From CAIKZD01 sp041675165 (GTDB lineage: Bacteria; Patescibacteriota; Minisyncoccia; Moranbacterales; UBA2206), in contig JBAYUI010000002.1 in NCBI GenBank assembly GCA_041675165.1, forward strand, positions 1-64,000: a stretch of DNA of 64,000 bases, in the 5' to 3' direction. Both the position numbers and the translations under genes were made by a program. Positions 32,735 to 42,527 of the stretch are shown here, in pieces; position 1 is the stretch's first letter; every line of letters begins with the position of its first letter. The notes under the pieces were generated by a model. That model saw only the letters and a program-made list of their open reading frames with translations, had not been told where the DNA came from and searched no databases.

Positions 32735-34213
32735 TCAGATCATCCCTTCTCTTTTCATGAACTTCCGGATGTGGGCTTTGGCGTTGGAAGTCTTGACGAA
32801 GCGCAGCCAGTCGCGGCTGGGGTTTTTGTGATCTTTGGAAGTGAGGATCTCAATGATTTCTCCGTTTTGAACTTTGTAATCCAAAGTGACGATGTGGCCG
32901 TTGACCTTGGCACCGACCGCGCGGTCACCGATTTCGCTGTGGACGCGGTAGGCAAAATCGATCGGAGTGGCTTCTTCGGGCAGATCGATGATGTCGCCCA
33001 TCGGAGTGAAGGCAAAGATATGATTTTTGAAAAAATCGATCTTCAGGCTCTCCATAAATTCGTGGTCGTCTTTGCCCAATTCATTCTGCCATTCCCGAAG
33101 CTGTTTCACCCAGATCAATTCCTGATCGGGCACTTTGGTCTTCCTGCCGAAAAGGAGATCTTTGAGACTGCGCTTATTTTCCGAATAGATCCAGTGCGCG
33201 GCAATTCCGAATTCCGCTTCGTCATCCATTTTTTTGGTGCGGATCTGGACTTCGAGGAATTTTCCTTCCGGTCCGAAAATCGTGGTGTGGATAGATTGAT
33301 AACCATTGGGCTTGGGGAGCGAGATATAATCTTTGATGCGGCCGACCAGCGGGCGGTATTTTTTGTGAACGATGCCGAGGGTTTCATAACAGTTGACGAT
33401 TTCCGGCACGATTATCCTCACTCCGACCAGATCATAAATCTTGGCGATATCCATATCGTGCCGTTTCAATTTTTGGAAAAGGCGATAGATGTGTTTGGAT
33501 CGTCCGAAAATGTCCACGAACCGGATGCCCTCTCGGCCCAGTTCTTTTTTCAGTTCAGCCACGACTTTTTTGATGTATTTCTTCCTTTTTTCCTGTTGCG
33601 CCGCCGACAGATTGGCCACGTAAGTATAATTTTCCGGATCAAGATAGCGGAAAGCCAAATCTTCCAAGCGCGCCTTAATATCTCCGATGCCGAGGCGGTT
33701 CGCGATGGGCGCATAAATTTCCAAAGTTTCACGGGCGATGCGTTCTTGCTTTTCCGGCGGCAGGCTTTCTAAAGTTTCCATATTATGCAAACGGTCGGCC
33801 AATTTGATGAGCACTACTCGGATATCGGCGGCCATCGCCAAAAACATCTTCCTAAGATTCTCCAGATAGTTTTCCTCTTTAGTGCCGCGCAGCTTTATCT
33901 TTCCCAACTTGGTAACGCCGTCCACCAATGTGGCGATCTCTTTGCCGAATTTTTTTTCGATCTCTTCCAAAGTGACGGCTGTGTCTTCGGGCACATCATG
34001 CAGCAGTCCGGCCGTAATCGTTCTGGCACCGAGCCCGATCCTCGCCAAATTCAAGGCCGTATGCAACGGATGTTGGATATAGTCTTCGCCAGATTTCCTT
34101 TTCTGGGCGGTGTGCGCGCCCAAAGCCAATTCATAAGCGCTTCTGATCATTGCTTCATTCTTGGCGCTCATCTTCAGTTTTATATTTTTGATTACTTCTT
34201 CAATAGTGACCAT
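32735..34213 (-). CDS. rel: RelA/SpoT-family (p)ppGpp synthetase/hydrolase, short form
   Basis: The 492-residue enzyme controls the stringent-response alarmone. It has the HD hydrolase domain (AGLLHDVPEDT near residue 72, KLADRLHNM), the synthetase domain (DLVGVRIIVPEI, KPNGYQSIHTTI, LEVQIRTKKMDDEAEFGIAAHW) and a TGS domain (HIFAFTPMGDIIDLPEEATP). It ends right after TGS; the C-terminal helical, zinc-finger and ACT domains (about 230 residues) are missing. Hydrolase and synthetase motifs look intact, so both activities are possible, with simplified ribosome control. Confidence 0.93.
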   Translation of the reverse strand: MVTIEEVIKNIKLKMSAKNEAMIRSAYELALGAHTAQKRKSGEDYIQHPLHTALNLARIGLGARTITAGLLHDVPEDTAVTLEEIEKKFGKEIATLVDGVTKLGKIKLRGTKEENYLENLRKMFLAMAADIRVVLIKLADRLHNMETLESLPPEKQERIARETLEIYAPIANRLGIGDIKARLEDLAFRYLDPENYTYVANLSAAQQEKRKKYIKKVVAELKKELGREGIRFVDIFGRSKHIYRLFQKLKRHDMDIAKIYDLVGVRIIVPEIVNCYETLGIVHKKYRPLVGRIKDYISLPKPNGYQSIHTTIFGPEGKFLEVQIRTKKMDDEAEFGIAAHWIYSENKRSLKDLLFGRKTKVPDQELIWVKQLREWQNELGKDDHEFMESLKIDFFKNHIFAFTPMGDIIDLPEEATPIDFAYRVHSEIGDRAVGAKVNGHIVTLDYKVQNGEIIEILTSKDHKNPSRDWLRFVKTSNAKAHIRKFMKREGMI

Positions 34214-34259
34214 TAGTGGGAAATTTAGAAGAGACGGAATTACTATTAGCTAGTACACA

Positions 34260-36506
34260 TCAAGCTGGATTTTCTTTTTCAAATTTGCATTCCTTGGAGG
34301 AGCAGCGGACCTTGTTTTTGGCGGCAAAAACAAGGAGGCTCTGGCACAAAGGGCATTTTTCACCAGTGGGCTTGTTCCAGAGGGCGAAATCGCATTTCGG
34401 ATAAGAATTGCATCCGAAAAAAATCCGTCCCCGCTTGGATTTTCGCTCAACGATGTCTCCCGCGTCGCAGCGGGGACACTTGATGCCGGTCTTATTCTCG
34501 ATCTTCTTAATACCTTTGCATTCCGGATAATTCGAGCAACCGAGGAAGGCGCCGAAACGTCCCCTCTTGACCACCATCGGTGCTCCGCAAATCTCGCAAA
34601 TTTCATGGCTGTTTTCCGCGTCGATCTTTTTCTCCGTTTCTGTCTTTTCGGTATATTTGCATTCGGGATAGTTCGTGCAGGCGATGAATTTTCCGAAGCG
34701 GCCGAATTTCATGATCAGATCACCGCCGCAGTCGGGACAATTCCGGCCAAGTTTTTCTTGGAAATCTTCCTTACTGACTTTTTTGGTCTTAGCAAGCAGA
34801 TTTTTATGGAAGGGTTCGTAAAAATTGCGGATGATCGGCACCCATTCGCTTCGGCCGTCGGCAATCTTGTCGAATTCTTCTTCGATGTTGGCGGTGAATT
34901 TTATGTCTACGATATCCGTGAAGTGAGCAACGAGCAGGTCGCTGACCAGCGTGCCGATTTCCAGCGGGAAAAGCCGGCGTTCTTCGTTCTTTTCCACATA
35001 TTTCCGTTCAATGATGGTCGTAATCGTGGGCGCGTATGTCGATGGCCTGCCGATGCCGTTCTCTTCCATCACTTTGATCAAGGTCGCTTCGCTGTAGCGG
35101 GGCGGTTGAGTGGTTGATTTCGCCGTGGCCGTGGCACTGATCAGGTCGAGCGGGTCATTTTTTTCCAAAGCCGGCAGAATATTTTCTGTGATTGCCTGGT
35201 CGCTGTAGACTTTCAGATAACCTTCGAAAAGCAAGGTCGATCCATTGGCCCGTAGGAGATAGATATTTTTCTCCGCTTTAGCTTCGATGTCCATTTTGAC
35301 GGAATCGAATTTGGCCGGTTGCATCTGGCTGGCGATCATCCGGTTCCAGATGAGGCGGTATATCTTGTATTGGCTCGGTTCGAGCGAGCTTTCGAGCTCG
35401 GCGGGCGTTTTTTCCGGATAAGCCGGCCGGATAGCTTCGTGCGCTTCTTGGGCGTTCTTCGATTTTGTCTTATAGAAACGCGGAGTTGGCAAAGCATATT
35501 CTTTTCCGAAAAGTTTGGTGATGGTCTTTTGTGCCGAGAGCATCGATTCCATCGAAAGATTGGTGGAGTCGGTCCTCATATAGGTGATGAGGCCTTGCTC
35601 ATAAAGTTTCTGCGCGGCCATCATCGTCTGCTTGGAAGAAAAACCCAAACTGTTGATGGCGCCTTGTTGCAAGGTCGAAGTGGTGAATGGGGCCGGCGGC
35701 GTGCGGAGCGTTTCTTTTTTGACGATATCTACGATCTGACAAACGGATGATTGCAGTTCGGCCACGATCGTATCAGCCATTTTTTGGGTGGTGATGTTGG
35801 TTTTTTTCGTTTTGTAATCCCCAGCAAAAAGTTTGAGCGTGATGGACTCGTCGATTTTTTCGCCATTTTTTTGCAATAAACTGGCATTAAAAGAAGCCCT
35901 ACTCCCTCCGTTCTTGGCCTGAAATTTTCCATCGATCACCCAAAATTTTTCCGCTTTGAACTTTTCAATCTCTTTTTCACGTTCAACAATCAGCCGCAAG
36001 GCGACTGATTGGACGCGGCCGGCTGAGAGCCCCCGCCTGATTTTTTTCCACAGGAAAGGCGAGAGTTCGAAACCGACCAATCTATCCAAGATTCTGCGGG
36101 CTTGTTGCGCGTCAACCAGATTCAGATCGATGGCGCGCGGATTGTCCAGGGCTTTTTCGATGGCACTCTTGGTGATCTCGTGGAATACGATCCGCTTGGT
36201 CGTTTTCGGATCGAGATTGAGCGCGCTCGAAAGATGCCAAGCGATGGCCTCTCCTTCGCGGTCTTCGTCGGAGGCGAGGATGATTTCGTCGGCTTTTTCG
36301 GCCAATGTTTTCAAGTTATCCACGCGTTCGATGGCTTTGGTCGGGATGACATAATCCGGCTGGAAATCATTTTCGATATCGATACCCATCTTTTTTTCCG
36401 GCAAATCGCGGATATGGCCGTAGGAAGATTTGACGGTATATTTCTTGCCGAGGAATTTGGCAATAGTCTTGGCTTTAGTGGGAGACTCTACTATAACGAG
36501 CTTCAT
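34260..36506 (-). CDS. topA: DNA topoisomerase I
   Basis: This type IA enzyme relaxes negative supercoils. The 748 residues include the TOPRIM start MKLVIVESPTKAKTIAKFLG, ASDEDREGEAIAWHL, and the active-site tyrosine in GLITYMRTDSTNLS near residue 307. The C-terminus carries three cysteine-rich zinc modules (CPDCGGDL...CTNYPEC, CEICGAPM...CSNYPEC, CPRCDAGD...CNSYPKC) and a final CPLC...C pair. It lies 46 bases downstream of where rel begins; the two share orientation. Confidence 0.97.
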   Translation of the reverse strand: MKLVIVESPTKAKTIAKFLGKKYTVKSSYGHIRDLPEKKMGIDIENDFQPDYVIPTKAIERVDNLKTLAEKADEIILASDEDREGEAIAWHLSSALNLDPKTTKRIVFHEITKSAIEKALDNPRAIDLNLVDAQQARRILDRLVGFELSPFLWKKIRRGLSAGRVQSVALRLIVEREKEIEKFKAEKFWVIDGKFQAKNGGSRASFNASLLQKNGEKIDESITLKLFAGDYKTKKTNITTQKMADTIVAELQSSVCQIVDIVKKETLRTPPAPFTTSTLQQGAINSLGFSSKQTMMAAQKLYEQGLITYMRTDSTNLSMESMLSAQKTITKLFGKEYALPTPRFYKTKSKNAQEAHEAIRPAYPEKTPAELESSLEPSQYKIYRLIWNRMIASQMQPAKFDSVKMDIEAKAEKNIYLLRANGSTLLFEGYLKVYSDQAITENILPALEKNDPLDLISATATAKSTTQPPRYSEATLIKVMEENGIGRPSTYAPTITTIIERKYVEKNEERRLFPLEIGTLVSDLLVAHFTDIVDIKFTANIEEEFDKIADGRSEWVPIIRNFYEPFHKNLLAKTKKVSKEDFQEKLGRNCPDCGGDLIMKFGRFGKFIACTNYPECKYTEKTETEKKIDAENSHEICEICGAPMVVKRGRFGAFLGCSNYPECKGIKKIENKTGIKCPRCDAGDIVERKSKRGRIFFGCNSYPKCDFALWNKPTGEKCPLCQSLLVFAAKNKVRCSSKECKFEKENPA

Positions 36507-36570
36507 AAGGTTGTGTGGAAGTTAAGAGAGAATGAATTAATATTATTTTTTATCAATCAAATTTAGATAA

Positions 36571-36685
36571 TAAATCCAAAATCCAAATATCAAATGTCAA
36601 ATAAAATCCCAAGCTCTAAATTCAAAATTTTGACATTTGAACTTTGAAATTTATTGGAAATTTGGATTTTGACATTTGGATTTTA
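36571..36685. repeat. Intergenic A+T-rich repeat (aaatccaaatgacaaa family)
   Basis: Units such as aaatccaaaatccaaatatc and their complements (gacatttggatttt) form inverted repeats between topA and dprA. Related copies lie at 43641-43750 and inside leuS and mnmA. Confidence 0.7.
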
Positions 36686-37801
36686 CAATAGTATATAGTT
36701 CTGTCCGCCGATATTTTTCACCCAGCCTTTCAGTTCCATCATGGAGAGCGTAGCGGCGACAGAGGCAGTTTGAAGTTTAGCGAGTTTCGAAATATTGTCA
36801 ATGTGGAGCGGTTCGGAAGAAAGGATCCTGAGAAGAATTTCTTCCTCTTTACCGGTCGGCACTTTCGGTGCGGAAATCTTTTGACGACCATTCTTTTCTA
36901 GGCCTAATTCTTCAAGGATATCCTTGACTCCCGTGACGACTTTGGCGCCGCTGCGGATGAGACTATTGGTGCCGATAGAACTCTCTGAAAAGATGGAACC
37001 CGGCACGGCAAAAACTTCCCGATTGGATTCCAAAGCCATTTGCGCCGTGATGAGGGCACCACTTTTTTCACCGGCTTCAATCACGACCGTTCCGAGGGTA
37101 AGGCCGGCCACGATGCGGTTACGTGCCGGAAAAGTCAGTGGGCCGGCGGCAGTTTCAGTCGGATATTCGCCAAAGAGCGCTCCTGATCCCATAATTTCAT
37201 GCGCGAGATTAATATTGTGTCGGGGATAGATATTTTTTTCATCTAGACTATTGCCCAGAACAGCTATTGTTTTTCCGTTTCCATCCAGCGCTCCGCGGTG
37301 CGCCCAGCTATCAATGCCCAAAGCCATTCCGCTGATTACCGTCACGCCTGCCGCGGCCAAGTCTTTGGACAGATTTTGCGCGGCCATCGCGCCATAGGGC
37401 GTGTTTTTTCTGGCACCAACAATGGCGATCGCCGGAGAGCCGACCAATTCCAGAAAAGCAACTTCGTCAAAAGGTAGGGAAGTTTTTATATATAATATAT
37501 ATGGAGGATGGAGCGCTTCTTTGAGAAGGGCCGGATAGAGCGGATCGCTCCACTCGATGAGCCGGATGTTTTCTTTCTCCATAATCTCCATTTCCTGATC
37601 CGGATCGGTGTTTTTCCTTTCGTCAAATATCCGTCCCGCCAGATTCTCTCCGATGCCGCTCCTTATGAGCAGTTCCAAATCGGCGCCCCAAGCGGTTTCA
37701 GCGCTGCCGAAGAAGCTGACGAGCTTCCTTAATCTTTGCGCGCCCACCCCAGAAATTTTATTGAGGGCGTTCAGATATTTGAGGTCTTTGGAGTTTGCCA
37801 T
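36683..37801 (-). CDS. dprA: DNA processing protein DprA
   Basis: DprA loads RecA on incoming single-stranded DNA during transformation. The 372-residue protein has a SAM-like N-terminus (LNALNKISGVGAQRLRKLVS), the Rossmann core (AIVGARKNTPYGAMAAQNLS, SGMALGIDSWAHRGAL, GPLTFPARNRIVAGLTLGTV, EAGEKSGALITAQMALE) and a C-terminal winged helix. With the secretion module at 39-42 kb it may reflect DNA uptake, which CPR cells need because of their limited nucleotide synthesis (inference). Confidence 0.95.
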   Translation of the reverse strand: MANSKDLKYLNALNKISGVGAQRLRKLVSFFGSAETAWGADLELLIRSGIGENLAGRIFDERKNTDPDQEMEIMEKENIRLIEWSDPLYPALLKEALHPPYILYIKTSLPFDEVAFLELVGSPAIAIVGARKNTPYGAMAAQNLSKDLAAAGVTVISGMALGIDSWAHRGALDGNGKTIAVLGNSLDEKNIYPRHNINLAHEIMGSGALFGEYPTETAAGPLTFPARNRIVAGLTLGTVVIEAGEKSGALITAQMALESNREVFAVPGSIFSESSIGTNSLIRSGAKVVTGVKDILEELGLEKNGRQKISAPKVPTGKEEEILLRILSSEPLHIDNISKLAKLQTASVAATLSMMELKGWVKNIGGQNYILL

Positions 37802-37833
37802 ATTTTTTTAAATGTAGCATAATATGTGACCTC

Positions 37834-37861
37834 TTGACAAATTTTTGATATATGCTAGAAT
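37834..37861 (+). promoter_or_regulatory. Promoter of the sigma-4/HARE-HTH gene
   Basis: TTGACA (37834-37839) and TAGAAT (37856-37861) are 16 bases apart with an extended TGC; 34 bases to ATG. Confidence 0.75.
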
Positions 37862-37895
37862 AGTGTGAAATTTAAAAGTTATTAAATAAACATAT

Positions 37896-38972
37896 ATGAG
37901 CAACGAGCACAAGAGCAAAAATAACAAGGAAACGGGCAGAGCTAAGGCTTCTACGGAAGGTTTCAGCTTTTTGCTTTTGGCTGAAAAATTATTGGCCGAT
38001 CTGACGCCGCGTTCCAGAGAAATAATCCGCCGCCGCTTCGGGCTAGTGGGCGATCAGAGTGAAACCTTGGAAAAAATCGGTCAACGATATGAGATAACCA
38101 GAGAAAGAGTGCGGCAGATCATTACCGAGGCGGTGAAAAATATCTCGCAACGATCCGGTCATGAAGATTTTTTGAGTGCTGAAGAGAAAATTGTTTTTAC
38201 AATAATCCAAAACGGAGGTATAATTAGGGAAGTTGATGCTATTGAAAAAATAGAACTCAGTTCTGATCAAGAAGCCAACGCGGTCAAGTTTTTTGTCAGT
38301 TGTTCCAAGAATATTTTTGAAGTTGAAGAGAAAGGACTCTTGGAAAAAGCGTGGGTCGTTTCTTTGGACATCATTGAGGGGATCAAACGATTGATTGTCG
38401 AAGCGGAGAAAAACGCCCTGAAGGACAAGGAACTGTTGGCCGATGAAGAGATGCTCGGCAAATTGGCCGCTTTGATACCGGACATTCCAAAAGAGCAGAT
38501 AATGAATTTTTTGTCAGTGTCCGAGCGCGTAAAGAAGAATAAGTTCGGCAAATGGGGCATCATCGATTGGATGGAAGTTTCTCCCAAAGGTACGCGGGAA
38601 AAGGTCTACCTGATCCTTAAAGAGCACAAAAAGCCGTTACACTTCACCGAGATTGCCGGTTTGATCGATAAATATGAATTGAGCAAGCGCGGAGCCCATC
38701 CTCAAACGGTGCATAATGAATTGATCAAGGACGAACGTTTCGTTTTGGTCGGCCGAGGGATCTATGCCCTCTCGGAATGGGGATATTTTTCTGGCACGAT
38801 CAGGGATATCATTGAAGTGATCCTGAAAGCTTCTGGTCGCGCGATGAAGAAAGAAGAAGTCATCGCTGAAGTGTTGAAAATGAGAAAAGTGAAGAAGACG
38901 ACCATCATGATTAACCTGAACAATCGCAAATTTTTCAAAAAAGAAGGAGAATTTTATAAGCTGAAAAAATAA
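37896..38972 (+). CDS. Sigma-70 region 4-like / HARE-HTH DNA-binding regulator
   Basis: Residues 25-90 match sigma-70 region 4 (LTPRSREIIRRRFGLVG, TLEKIGQRYEITRERVRQII). Residues about 230-295 match the HARE-HTH/RpoE-delta type winged helix (TREKVYLILKEHKKPLHFTE, then VHNELIKDERFVLVGRGIYA), followed by a third winged-helix-like segment. It lacks sigma regions 2 and 3 and so is not a complete sigma factor. It may bind -35 elements or RNA polymerase as an accessory factor. It heads an apparent operon with the secretion genes. Confidence 0.8.
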   Translation: MSNEHKSKNNKETGRAKASTEGFSFLLLAEKLLADLTPRSREIIRRRFGLVGDQSETLEKIGQRYEITRERVRQIITEAVKNISQRSGHEDFLSAEEKIVFTIIQNGGIIREVDAIEKIELSSDQEANAVKFFVSCSKNIFEVEEKGLLEKAWVVSLDIIEGIKRLIVEAEKNALKDKELLADEEMLGKLAALIPDIPKEQIMNFLSVSERVKKNKFGKWGIIDWMEVSPKGTREKVYLILKEHKKPLHFTEIAGLIDKYELSKRGAHPQTVHNELIKDERFVLVGRGIYALSEWGYFSGTIRDIIEVILKASGRAMKKEEVIAEVLKMRKVKKTTIMINLNNRKFFKKEGEFYKLKK

Positions 38973-39004
38973 AAATTTAAGAAAACGCAAAAACTATAAA
39001 TGTT

Positions 39005-40273
39005 ATGAACAACGTTTCAGACATTGGTTCTGCTTTGGGAGTCGTAGGACAAACTTTCGGAATATTCTGGTGGGCTCTTCTGCCGCCGCTTTTTTATACG
39101 GTTTTCAAATTTCTTTGGATCGACTTCGTGGCTTTTTACGCGCCCAATTCTTGGCATGCCGGCCAGCAGTGGACATATTTGGAAATTTTTCCGCCGCGCG
39201 AAATCGAACGTGGACCCAAAACTATGGAAAGTATCTTTACGGCTATGACAGGGGTTCTCACGACTTTTAATACTTTCAATGAATATTTAGAAGGGGCTTT
39301 TTGGCATGACCGTTTTAGCGTGGAGCTGGTCGGAAAAGAGGGTCAGATGCATTTCTATATCCGGACTCAGAAAAAATATCGTACCTTGATCGAATCGCAT
39401 ATCTACGCGCAATATCCGGATGCCAAAGTTTTGGAAGTGGCGGATTATACGGAAAATTTTCCCAAGATCGTGCCGAATAAGTTTTGGGATCTGTGGGGGA
39501 CGGACTTTGAATTTGTCGCGAAAAATGCCATCCCGATCAAGACTTATGAAAAATTCGAAGAAAGCGTGACGGGCGAGATGATTGATCCGATTTCAGCTTT
39601 GGCGGAAGTGATGGGGTCATTGGGTCCCAATCAACACATTTGGCTGCAATATGTCTTGCAACCCTTGCCGGAACCGGAAAGGAACAGTGATGAACATAAG
39701 AATGTGATTAAAAAGTTGAAAGGCGAGCCGGTAGTGGAACCGATGAGTTTTTTCGGCCATCTGATGGATGTCATTGCCAACATTCCCGCTGCGTTTTCCG
39801 GCCCAGTAGCATTCGGGGCGGCGGATAAAAAAGATTTGGCACCTTTGGAATTCCGCCTTTCTCCTGTTGAGAAAGACCTCTTGAAAGCGACGGAGGAGAA
39901 CTTGGGCAAGAATCTTTTCAAGACAAAGATGCGGATGTTGTATATCGGACGCAAAGAAAATTATGATAAATCTAATATCTCCTCTTTCATTGGAGCAATC
40001 AAACAATTCAATGATATCAATTTCAATCAAGTGAAGCCGGAAGATATCAGTAAGACGTATGGTACTTTCTTTTGGGCGAAGCAACGTTTGGAATTCAGGA
40101 AAAGAAAGATTTATAACCGTTACAAAAAAAGGAATATGGACGGGAACAATATGATTTTTTCCGTCAAAGAATTGGCTACTGTTTTTCATTTTCCGGATAT
40201 GGGCGTGAAAGCGCCGTCCATCACGCGTACGGAATCGAAATTGGGCAGTGCTCCATCTAATTTGCCTATATAA
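39005..40273 (+). CDS. Conserved membrane-anchored partner of VirD4-like ATPase, unknown
   Basis: The 422-residue protein has a membrane segment near residues 18-45 followed by a large soluble region (WTYLEIFPPREIERGPKTME, FYIRTQKKYRTLIESHIYAQ). It precedes the VirD4/TraD-like ATPase by ten bases, a pairing I associate with CPR genomes. A structural or docking role in a type IV secretion-like or DNA-transfer apparatus is likely, but no domain can be named with certainty. Confidence 0.7.
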   Translation: MNNVSDIGSALGVVGQTFGIFWWALLPPLFYTVFKFLWIDFVAFYAPNSWHAGQQWTYLEIFPPREIERGPKTMESIFTAMTGVLTTFNTFNEYLEGAFWHDRFSVELVGKEGQMHFYIRTQKKYRTLIESHIYAQYPDAKVLEVADYTENFPKIVPNKFWDLWGTDFEFVAKNAIPIKTYEKFEESVTGEMIDPISALAEVMGSLGPNQHIWLQYVLQPLPEPERNSDEHKNVIKKLKGEPVVEPMSFFGHLMDVIANIPAAFSGPVAFGAADKKDLAPLEFRLSPVEKDLLKATEENLGKNLFKTKMRMLYIGRKENYDKSNISSFIGAIKQFNDINFNQVKPEDISKTYGTFFWAKQRLEFRKRKIYNRYKKRNMDGNNMIFSVKELATVFHFPDMGVKAPSITRTESKLGSAPSNLPI

Positions 40274-40282
40274 AATAAAAAA

Positions 40283-42256
40283 ATGTCCGAAATCAATTTT
40301 TTTGCTAAAACTAATTTCAGAAATAAAGAAGTGGCTTTTGGCATCAAGGAAGATGACCGGCGCCGGCATATGTATGTCATCGGGAAGACGGGTATGGGGA
40401 AATCCAATATGCTGGAAAATATGGCTATCCAAGACATTCGCGATGGCCATGGCGTATGCTATGTCGATCCGCACGGCGAAGGAGCGGAAAAGATGCTCCG
40501 AGCCGTACCGGCCAATCGTATCAATGATGTGGTCTATTTCAATCCATCCGACAAGGAATTTCCCATCGCTTTCAATATCTTGGAATCGGTGGATGAAGAT
40601 AAGAAAAACTTGGTGGCCAGCGGTATGATGGGAGTTTTCAAGAAGATCTGGCCGGACGTGTGGAGTCCGCGGATGGAATATATCCTCAATAACACCATTC
40701 TGGCGCTTTTGGACTATCCCGGCTCGACGATGCTCGGCGTGAACCGGATGATGAGTGACAAGGATTTCAGGAAGCGGGTCTATCCGAAGATCAAAGATCC
40801 GGTCGTGAAATCTTTCTGGATCAATGAGTTCGACCAATGGGATGACAAGTTCAGAAAAGAAGCGGTGGCGGCCATCCAGAACAAAGTCGGACAATTTTTG
40901 TCATCTTTCGTCATCCGGCATATCGTGGGCCAGCCCAAATCGACCATCGATATGCGCGAGATTATGGATAATCAAAAAATTCTGATTGTCAATCTTTCCA
41001 AGGGTAAGATCGGTGAAGACGCAATGCGGCTTCTCGGCGGAATGATCGTGACCAAGATCCAGTTGGCCGCGATGGGACGGGTAGAGATTTCGGAAGCGGA
41101 GCGCAAAGACTTTTTTCTGTATGTGGATGAATTCCAGAATTTCGCGACTGAATCATTCGCCAATATATTATCCGAAGCGAGAAAATATCGTTTGTGCCTC
41201 ATCTTGGCCCATCAATATATCAACCAGTTGATTTTCGACGGTAATGCCACGGTGCGTGATGCCATCTTCGGCAATGTCGGCACGCTCGTATCTTTTCGCG
41301 TGGGAGCGGAAGACGCGGAGCATCTGGAAAAAGAATTCGAGCCGGTCTTTATGCAAAACGATATTGTGAACTTGGCCAAATATCAGATGTATCTCAAACT
41401 GATGATCGATGGTATTGCGGGGGATGCTTTTTCGGCCACTTCTTTGCCGCCCGTAGACCTGTCCGATACGCTAGGCAATGAGGAAAAGGTGATCAAGATT
41501 TCTCGCGAACGATATGGCAAATCTCGGGCGGAAGTTGAAGAACGGATCGCGCGTTGGAGCGGGATGTTTGATTTTTCTGAATTTGAAAAAGAAACACCGC
41601 TCAAAAAAAATTATTCGGACGCGGCTAGGCTCACGGTCAGACCGGGGGCGGGCATCATCAGGGAAAATGCTGCCGGTGCGGCGAATGCCAAGGGAAGAAC
41701 GAACGGGAACAATCTTTCCAACAATAGATACGATCCGGCTAGAGCGGTGAAGGAAAATCTGTCTCAGGGTGAATATGTTGCTAAAGTTCCGACTCCGAGC
41801 GATAAAAAGTCTGTCCCTGTTGCACCGGCTCCCATTGCGCCTGTTTCCACCTCGTCGTCTTCTCCGGCACCTGTCGCTGAGCGAAAGATGTTTGAAGCGG
41901 TTTGCAGCAGTTGTGAAGAACATATCCAAGTGCCGTTCGCCCCTGATCCGAAACGCCCGACATTTTGCAGAGAATGTTTGAAGGAATATCAAAGGGCAAG
42001 AGCGCGGTCGCAATATGATAGGGCGGATCAGAACCAACTAGCCGTTAAAGAAAGACCGGACTATGATGGTAAAAGTAATAAAGAGGATGAACCCAGAGAT
42101 GGCTCTCTGCCGGTCGCAATAGTGGCTAATGAAAAACCGATGCGACTCACTCAGATGGTGAATATGGCACCGAAAAAATTCCAAAGTGCGCGCCGAAGGC
42201 CGGAAGTGGATGTGGCCGGCGTGCGTGATCTCATCAATAAAACAAAAAATAATTGA
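40283..42256 (+). CDS. VirD4/TraD-like type IV secretion coupling ATPase with C-terminal zinc ribbon
   Basis: The 657-residue product has Walker A GKTGMGKSNML near residue 35, Walker B FFLYVDEFQNFATESFANIL near residue 277, and LILAHQYINQL, the pattern of TraG/TraD/VirD4 and related HerA-type ATPases. Membrane helices are absent and probably supplied by the upstream protein. Residues 425-530 are low-complexity, then a CSSC...CREC pair (about 540-562) forms a zinc ribbon. It may pump DNA or protein across the envelope, for conjugation, uptake or host contact (inference). Confidence 0.82.
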   Translation: MSEINFFAKTNFRNKEVAFGIKEDDRRRHMYVIGKTGMGKSNMLENMAIQDIRDGHGVCYVDPHGEGAEKMLRAVPANRINDVVYFNPSDKEFPIAFNILESVDEDKKNLVASGMMGVFKKIWPDVWSPRMEYILNNTILALLDYPGSTMLGVNRMMSDKDFRKRVYPKIKDPVVKSFWINEFDQWDDKFRKEAVAAIQNKVGQFLSSFVIRHIVGQPKSTIDMREIMDNQKILIVNLSKGKIGEDAMRLLGGMIVTKIQLAAMGRVEISEAERKDFFLYVDEFQNFATESFANILSEARKYRLCLILAHQYINQLIFDGNATVRDAIFGNVGTLVSFRVGAEDAEHLEKEFEPVFMQNDIVNLAKYQMYLKLMIDGIAGDAFSATSLPPVDLSDTLGNEEKVIKISRERYGKSRAEVEERIARWSGMFDFSEFEKETPLKKNYSDAARLTVRPGAGIIRENAAGAANAKGRTNGNNLSNNRYDPARAVKENLSQGEYVAKVPTPSDKKSVPVAPAPIAPVSTSSSSPAPVAERKMFEAVCSSCEEHIQVPFAPDPKRPTFCRECLKEYQRARARSQYDRADQNQLAVKERPDYDGKSNKEDEPRDGSLPVAIVANEKPMRLTQMVNMAPKKFQSARRRPEVDVAGVRDLINKTKNN

Positions 42257-42260
42257 AACA

Positions 42261-42449
42261 ATGATAAAATTCGAACCTAATCGCAGGACGCTTAATTACT
42301 TGGCCTTGTTTATGTTGATATTTTTTAATGGCGTGCTGTTCGGTGTTTTGGCGTATGTCGGACGGAACGTGGTCAATAATACGAAAGAGTCGCAAGTTCT
42401 GGAAGTTTCTCAGGATGTTCGCAACGAAATGGCGGGGCAAAAAAGGTAG
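42261..42449 (+). CDS. Small single-pass membrane protein of the secretion operon
   Basis: The 62-residue product MIKFEPNRRTLNYLALFMLI... has one membrane helix and a short polar tail. The start at 42261, four bases after the ATPase stop, gives the sensible N-terminus. It is followed by a terminator and is probably part of the same apparatus. Confidence 0.65.
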   Translation: MIKFEPNRRTLNYLALFMLIFFNGVLFGVLAYVGRNVVNNTKESQVLEVSQDVRNEMAGQKR

Positions 42450-42460
42450 GTTGATAAGCG

Positions 42461-42489
42461 GGCTTGAAAATATTGTTTAAGCCTTTTTT
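42461..42489 (+). terminator. Intrinsic terminator of the secretion operon
   Basis: ggcttgaa pairs with tttaagcc, followed by six T. Confidence 0.7.
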
Positions 42490-42527
42490 ATTTGCCTATT
42501 GTATCAAACTTTGATACCTTTTTACTT

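Noticed and set aside
32723..34216. Long forward-strand open frames across rel
   Set aside because: They are antisense to a clear RelA/SpoT coding sequence with all family motifs.
39617..40894. Reverse-strand frame of 425 codons
   Set aside because: It spans the end of one forward gene and the start of the VirD4-like gene, both with recognisable motifs or operon spacing; it looks like a composition shadow.
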